Positions 60,133 through 64,000 of a stretch of 64,000 bases of DNA are shown here, one piece after another. The stretch is from positions 40,705 through 104,704 of the forward strand of contig NZ_JAELXT010000015.1 in NCBI RefSeq assembly GCF_016427565.1. Reading direction: 5' to 3'. The notes under the pieces were generated by a model that worked only from the letters and a program-made list of their open reading frames with translations, was not told the DNA's origin and did not search any database. Source of the DNA: Microvirga splendida. Lineage in GTDB: Bacteria > Pseudomonadota > Alphaproteobacteria > Rhizobiales > Beijerinckiaceae. The position numbers and the translations under genes are program-made. The first letter of the stretch is position 1; the number at the start of each line of letters is the position of its first letter.

Positions 60133-61710
60133 ATGCCCCGCGTCAAGGCCTACAGCTACATCCGCATGAGCTCGGAGCGGCAGCTCAAGGGCGACAGCCT
60201 CGCCCGCCAGGAGGAGATGCGCGACGCCTTCGTCGCCGCGCACGACCTCGACCTCGACGACACGCTGCGGGACCTCGGCGTCTCCGCCTTCGACGGCAGC
60301 AACCGGGACCGGGGCGCGCTCGCGGCGTTCCTGCGCAAGGCCCGCGCCGGCGAAATCGAAGCCGGCTCCTACCTGATCGTCGAGAGCCTCGACCGCCTCT
60401 CGCGCGACCACGTGCTCAAGGCGTTGCGGGTGTTCCAGGACATCCTGGAGGCGGGAATCAGGATCGCGACCGTCGCCGACGGCCATGTCTACAGCGAGGA
60501 GACCATCAACCGCGACTTCTCCCAGCTCATCGTCAGCCTGGCGATCATGTCGCGTGCGCACGAGGAAAGCTCGATCAAGTCGGACCGCCTGCTCCGCGCC
60601 TGGCGGCGCAAGCGCGAGGACAGGACGAAAAAGCTCACCCGCCGCTGCCCGGCCTGGCTGACCCTCAGCGAGGACCGCACCACGTTCATCGTCAACAGGC
60701 ACCGGCAGGAGATCGCCATCCAGGCCCTGGAGGATCTCGCCGCCGGCATCGGGCGCGACAAGATCGCCCGCCGGCTGAACCAGGCCGGGGAGAAGGCGTG
60801 GACCCACGGGCGGGAATGGCACGGCGGGACCGTGCAGAAACTGACCGACAACGAGGCCCTGATCGGACGCTACCAGCCGCACCGGATCGAGAAGCGGGAC
60901 GGCAGGACGGTGCGCGTGCCCGTCGGGGACCCCATTGAGGATTATTATCCTAGAATCGTCTCGGGCGAGCTCTGGCAGCGCGCGCGGGACGCTTCCGACG
61001 CGCGGGCGCGCTCGGGTCCCGGCAACAGCGGCGGCCGCAAAGGCAGCTGCTTCTCGAACATTTTGTCAGGCCTGGCGGTCTGCCACCACTGCGGCGGCCG
61101 GATGGTCTACCGGGACCGCGGCCCCCGCAGCACGGTCGTGCTCCGCTGCTCCAGCGAGCGCAACGGCGTCTGCGGGAACGGGAGCCGCATCCGGTATCCG
61201 GACCTGGAGCGGGAGATCCTGCGCTGGGCGGAGGCGTTTGAGCACCTGGCTCCGTCCACCGAGGTGGAGAAGCCGTTTCTTGAGACGCTCGCCGGCATCG
61301 CGCGCGACCGCGCGGAGATCGCCCGGAAGATCGAGGGCCTCATCGATCTCGCCGAGGCCGGCCAGCAGGTGGCGGACCGCCTGGCACAGCGCCAGGCGCA
61401 GCTTGCCGAGTTGGCGGAACGGGAGACGCAGGCGAAGCGCGAACTCGCGGCTCTGGCGAGTCGGAAGACCCCGGACGAGCGCCGGTCCCTCATTGCCGCG
61501 GCCCGGGCCTGCGTTGGCCGGCCCGACGCCGAGCGCTACGCCGCCCGGGCCGCGGCTAACCACGCGTTGAAGAGCGTGATCGACGAGATCCGCTGCCGCA
61601 GTGACGGGCGCGTGATCGTGCGGGCCGGGTCGTTCGGGTCCCTCGTGACCTTGGGGCCGGACGGCGCCCGTTGGGACGTGTGGCGCCGGATCGAACGCAT
61701 TGCTGCTTAA
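60133..61710 (+). CDS. Large serine recombinase (integrase)
   Basis: This site-specific integrase acts through a 5'-phosphoserine intermediate. The N-terminal resolvase domain (about residues 4-150) has YIRMSSERQLKGDSLARQ with nucleophile Ser13, and ESLDRLSRD. A Recombinase domain follows (DKIARRLNQAGEKAWTHGRE, WHGGTVQKLTDNEALIGRYQ). A zinc ribbon (CHHCGG...C...C) and a coiled coil (about 395-440) come next. At 525 residues it is full-length. It lies beside the broken comEC gene and reads into the element, as expected for the enzyme that made the insertion. Confidence 0.93.
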   Translation: MPRVKAYSYIRMSSERQLKGDSLARQEEMRDAFVAAHDLDLDDTLRDLGVSAFDGSNRDRGALAAFLRKARAGEIEAGSYLIVESLDRLSRDHVLKALRVFQDILEAGIRIATVADGHVYSEETINRDFSQLIVSLAIMSRAHEESSIKSDRLLRAWRRKREDRTKKLTRRCPAWLTLSEDRTTFIVNRHRQEIAIQALEDLAAGIGRDKIARRLNQAGEKAWTHGREWHGGTVQKLTDNEALIGRYQPHRIEKRDGRTVRVPVGDPIEDYYPRIVSGELWQRARDASDARARSGPGNSGGRKGSCFSNILSGLAVCHHCGGRMVYRDRGPRSTVVLRCSSERNGVCGNGSRIRYPDLEREILRWAEAFEHLAPSTEVEKPFLETLAGIARDRAEIARKIEGLIDLAEAGQQVADRLAQRQAQLAELAERETQAKRELAALASRKTPDERRSLIAAARACVGRPDAERYAARAAANHALKSVIDEIRCRSDGRVIVRAGSFGSLVTLGPDGARWDVWRRIERIAA

Positions 61711-61824
61711 GGATGGCCCGCGCCCGGGATGGAACCGACGGCGGAGCGGGGGTGAGTGGATTCACGGATGGATGGCCGCGGCCCCGCCGATGGCAGGGCC
61801 GCGCCTCGGGCTCTCGGTTTGGCG

Positions 61825-63330
61825 CTAGACGGGATCGGCCACGGCTTCCGCACGCAGGATGTTCCAAAGCTCATCCAGGGTGCAGAAAGCCGGCTTCCTG
61901 GCTTGCCGGAAACTTGCCGGAACAAGCCCCGCATGGCCCCGATTTCCCCCGTTTTCGCCCTGGAATTGCGTCGCTTCACCGCTCTCGCCCCCTTGGAAAC
62001 CGTCCATTGGGTGGTGGTTCGCGCAGTTCATCTCCCGAGGGGAGAAGACCTGATTTGCCGGAACTTGCCGGAGGGTCAGCGGCGCCGCCGGGCGGGGTGC
62101 CGGCAGCAGCGCCGGCGCATGCGGCAGCAGCAGCCCGCCGGTGCGCCGGTCGAGGTCGTCGAGGATCGTCCCGACCGCCAGCCGGGCCGTGGCGAGGTAC
62201 TCGGGCGAGAACACGCCGTAGCGCTCGTGGATCGTGCCGCCGAGGCCGCGGCGCGCCAGCCGCTCCGCCGGCGGGGTGATGCTCACGCGGTGCCCCATCC
62301 ACATCTCGACCTCCTCGGCCGGCACCCGCGGCACGCCGAAGTCGATGTGGGCGTGGCGCATCGCGGTGGCCATGTAGTCCCGGAACGCCGACGACACCAG
62401 GCGCGGCAGCCCGATCCGCCTGCGCACGGTGACGAAGTGCCCCTGGATCGTGGGGGCGGACAGCGCCACCCACTCCGCCTCCGGCCAGGCGGCCAGCTCG
62501 GCGAGGGCGCGCGGCGGCAGCGGCAGGACCGGGCGGCGCTTGGTGGTCTGGCGCCGGCCGTCCGGGTTGACGTGGTAGAGCCCGTGGCGCAGGTCGAGCT
62601 GGGCGCGCGTCGCGGTCGCCGCCGCCATGGTCCGGCACGCCAGGAGCAGCATCAGCACGCAGAGCCGGCGGAAGGGCTCGTCGCGGGCCAGCGCCACGAG
62701 CGCGGCGGCCATCTCGTCCCGCGTCGGATGCCAGTTGCGCGGCCCCGGCTCGGCCACGTCGAGGAAGGCGCAGATGTCGGGCACCGAGCACAGGACGGGA
62801 TAGCGGTGCGCGCTCAGGATCTGGCCGCGGTCGTTCGGGGCGTGGGCCCACCGCGTCGCGGCGGCGAGCAGGATCATGATGTTGGCGATGCTCTTGGGGC
62901 CCATCGGCCGCCGGTGCAGCGCCCGGATCATCTCCTTCTGCACCTCGCCGACGAAGCCCGACATCGTCACCGACGGCGCGACCGCGTCGAGCGTCGCCAG
63001 CAGCGTCCGCCAGGAGCTCGCCCAGCTCTCCCGCTTGCGCGGCAGGTCGAGGTAGGCCAGCACGACGTCGCGCACCAGCGGGTCGCCGCCCCGGCGCTCG
63101 AAGTCGCGGCCGCCGCCCTCTATGAACCGGACGAGCCGCCGCTGGGCCTCCGCGAAGTCGGGCGTCCGGAGGGAGAGCCGGCGCCGGTCGCCGATGGCCG
63201 GGTCGTTCCAGCAGACGTACCAGAACGGCGAGCCGGCGACATGGTCAAGCCAGTAGTCCCCGATGCGAAACTTATCGACGGGCGTCGGCCCCGCGAAGGC
63301 GGGCCGGGGGGAGCGGGGGGTGTCGGACAT
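61825..63330 (-). CDS. Divergent tyrosine recombinase / phage-integrase-like protein
   Basis: The C-terminal half resembles the catalytic fold of tyrosine recombinases. There is an Arg in LLLACRTMAAATATRAQ, a Lys in TTKRRPVLPLP and VEMWMGHR in place of the LGHxS box. The nucleophile candidate is Tyr in IHERYGVFSPEYL. The usual HxLRH box appears as SSAFRDYMAT, keeping the Arg but replacing the first His with Ser, so activity is uncertain. The N-terminal part fits a core-binding domain. GAGGAG lies 11 bases upstream of ATG 63330. It is convergent with the serine recombinase. Confidence 0.68.
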   Translation of the reverse strand: MSDTPRSPRPAFAGPTPVDKFRIGDYWLDHVAGSPFWYVCWNDPAIGDRRRLSLRTPDFAEAQRRLVRFIEGGGRDFERRGGDPLVRDVVLAYLDLPRKRESWASSWRTLLATLDAVAPSVTMSGFVGEVQKEMIRALHRRPMGPKSIANIMILLAAATRWAHAPNDRGQILSAHRYPVLCSVPDICAFLDVAEPGPRNWHPTRDEMAAALVALARDEPFRRLCVLMLLLACRTMAAATATRAQLDLRHGLYHVNPDGRRQTTKRRPVLPLPPRALAELAAWPEAEWVALSAPTIQGHFVTVRRRIGLPRLVSSAFRDYMATAMRHAHIDFGVPRVPAEEVEMWMGHRVSITPPAERLARRGLGGTIHERYGVFSPEYLATARLAVGTILDDLDRRTGGLLLPHAPALLPAPRPAAPLTLRQVPANQVFSPREMNCANHHPMDGFQGGESGEATQFQGENGGNRGHAGLVPASFRQARKPAFCTLDELWNILRAEAVADPV

Positions 63331-63563
63331 GGTCTCACGTACTCCTCTTCGATGATGCGCCGGACGAAGGCCTCGATCTCGGCGCGGTGGTACAGGATCC
63401 GGCGCTTGCGCCGCAGGAAGCCGATCAGGCCGTCCCGGCGCGCCCGCCGCAGCTGCTTGTCCTCCAGGATGGTCCCGAAGGTCCGGTAGGCCTCGGCCTC
63501 GGTGATCAGGTCGCCGGGGTCCGAGGGGCGGGGGACGGGGAGGTTTGCGGTCTCATCCGCCAT
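63120..63563 (-). CDS. Excisionase-like helix-turn-helix protein, overlapping the integrase gene
   Basis: Residues about 20-75 form an excisionase/MerR-type HTH: LITEAEAYRTFGTILEDKQL, RRARRDGLIGFLRRKRRILY and HRAEIEAFVRRIIEEEYV. Such proteins are usually ~75-80 residues. Here the frame continues 68 more residues as Pro/Ser/Arg-rich sequence overlapping the integrase-like gene by 211 bases. That suggests a frameshift or sequencing error near 63330, or a missing stop; only the first ~80 residues look genuine. Excisionase plus integrase is a normal pair in mobile elements. Confidence 0.6.
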   Translation of the reverse strand: MADETANLPVPRPSDPGDLITEAEAYRTFGTILEDKQLRRARRDGLIGFLRRKRRILYHRAEIEAFVRRIIEEEYVRPCPTPPAPPGPPSRGRRPSISFASGTTGLTMSPARRSGTSAGTTRPSATGAGSPSGRPTSRRPSGGSSGS

Positions 63564-63944
63564 CGCCGCCTCCCAGCAAGACTCGGTTCGCGCCGTTTGG
63601 CAACAGGCCGGAACGGCAAAAATACCTTTTGTCGCAATGGCTTAGGATTGTCGGCTCTTTCCTTGGAACGATCAAGGAAACGACCTCTGATCCTTGCGGC
63701 GAGGCGCGGGCCCCGCCGGCCGGGGGCGCCGTGGCGGAAGGCGAAACGGCCCTGGCCGCGTCCGCAAGGACGTCATGGCCAATCCTGTCGGCGGGCACGC
63801 CCCGGCCGCGCCGACGGCCGGGAGGGACGCCGGGCCGGCGCGCCCGCCCGGGCCCGGTTGCCGGCCGCCTCATGGCTCCCTCCCGCCGTCGCCGCCGCGA
63901 TTCGCGCGGGCGCGGGCGAGGGGGAATCGGACCACGGTCCCGGG
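63564..63944. other. Gene-free upstream region of the mobile element
   Basis: No convincing gene. The first ~130 bases (63580-63710) include a patch richer in A/T (GGCAAAAATACCTTTTGTCGCAATGG region), the most likely place for a minus-strand promoter of the HTH gene. The remainder is very GC-rich and low in complexity. Confidence 0.5.
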
Positions 63945-64000
63945 CTTGTCTCTTATACACTTTTCCGAGCCCACGAGACGCTCTTGAATCGCGGATGCCG
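63945..64000 (+). other. Illumina Nextera adapter read-through at contig end (artefact)
   Basis: TGTCTCTTATACAC (63947-63960) is the Tn5 mosaic-end adapter and CCGAGCCCACGAGAC (63965-63979) the Nextera read-2 adapter. GCTCTTGA (63980-63987) occupies the i7 index position and ATCGCGGATGCCG (63988-64000) matches the P7 flow-cell sequence ATCTCGTATGCCG with two differences. This is not genomic DNA. The reverse-strand frame beginning MYKRQ is the well-known translation of this adapter. Confidence 0.95.

Noticed and set aside
61756..63489. 577-codon plus-strand frame in the mobile element
   Set aside because: Antisense shadow of the integrase-like gene. Composition is Arg/Gly/Ala/Pro-rich with no domain, whereas the minus-strand frame has recombinase motifs and a Shine-Dalgarno.
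63553..63960. Reverse-strand 135-codon frame beginning MYKRQ
   Set aside because: The first codons come from the Nextera adapter, the rest is GC-biased open sequence, and its end overlaps the HTH gene start.

Overview
The window is GC-rich chromosomal DNA from an alphaproteobacterium of the order Hyphomicrobiales (Rhizobiales). A Methylobacteriaceae member such as Microvirga or Methylobacterium is my best guess, but that is inference. The evidence is the gene order (glyA-nrdR-ribDC-ribH-nusB-thiL; plsX-fabH-ihfA-merR; nuoA-N-birA-rnj-mce-proS-lolCD-dnaE; rpsB-tsf-pyrH-frr-uppS-cdsA-dxr-rseP-bamA-lpxD-fabZ-lpxA-lpxI-lpxB; gltA-gltX-comEC), the use of LpxI rather than LpxH, an S2 protein with a C-terminal extension, a K+-insensitive proton pyrophosphatase, and rhizobial-type dispersed intergenic palindromes.

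Layout. 1-10.7 kb: glyA (cut by the window edge), nrdR, riboflavin genes, nusB, thiL, an MFS transporter, hppA, bamE (reverse), a cytochrome bc1 assembly chaperone and a DUF177 protein. 10.8-14.1 kb: plsX-fabH-ihfA-merR and tRNA-Asp. 14.7-29.7 kb: the complete 14-gene Complex I operon nuoA-N. 29.7-33.0 kb: birA, RNase J, methylmalonyl-CoA epimerase and a DUF1467 protein. 33.0-33.5 kb: two palindromic repeats, then what looks like a stand-alone structured small RNA on the minus strand. 33.5-40.7 kb: proS, lolC, lolD, a 33-codon membrane-peptide gene under two LexA boxes, and dnaE. 40.7-56 kb: a promoter with a long structured leader, then ribosomal/elongation genes and the isoprenoid, phospholipid, outer-membrane-assembly and lipid A genes. 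56-59 kb: gltA and gltX on the minus strand. 59.2-63.9 kb: comEC broken by an integrated element carrying a large serine recombinase, a degenerate tyrosine recombinase and an excisionase-like HTH gene. The last ~56 bases are Illumina Nextera adapter, so the window ends at an assembly contig end.

How the genes work together: most of the window is core metabolism. Complex I and the pyrophosphatase energise the membrane. BamA, BamE, LolCD and RseP build and maintain the envelope. The lpx/fabZ block makes lipid A, and plsX/fabH/cdsA/uppS/dxr feed phospholipid and isoprenoid synthesis.

The less ordinary signals are (i) the LexA-controlled 33-residue membrane peptide just upstream of dnaE, which resembles the Caulobacter SOS division inhibitor SidA in size, topology and control; (ii) the promoter-to-terminator minus-strand RNA upstream of proS; (iii) the structured leader before rpsB; (iv) the recombinase island in comEC; and (v) the adapter artefact at the contig end.
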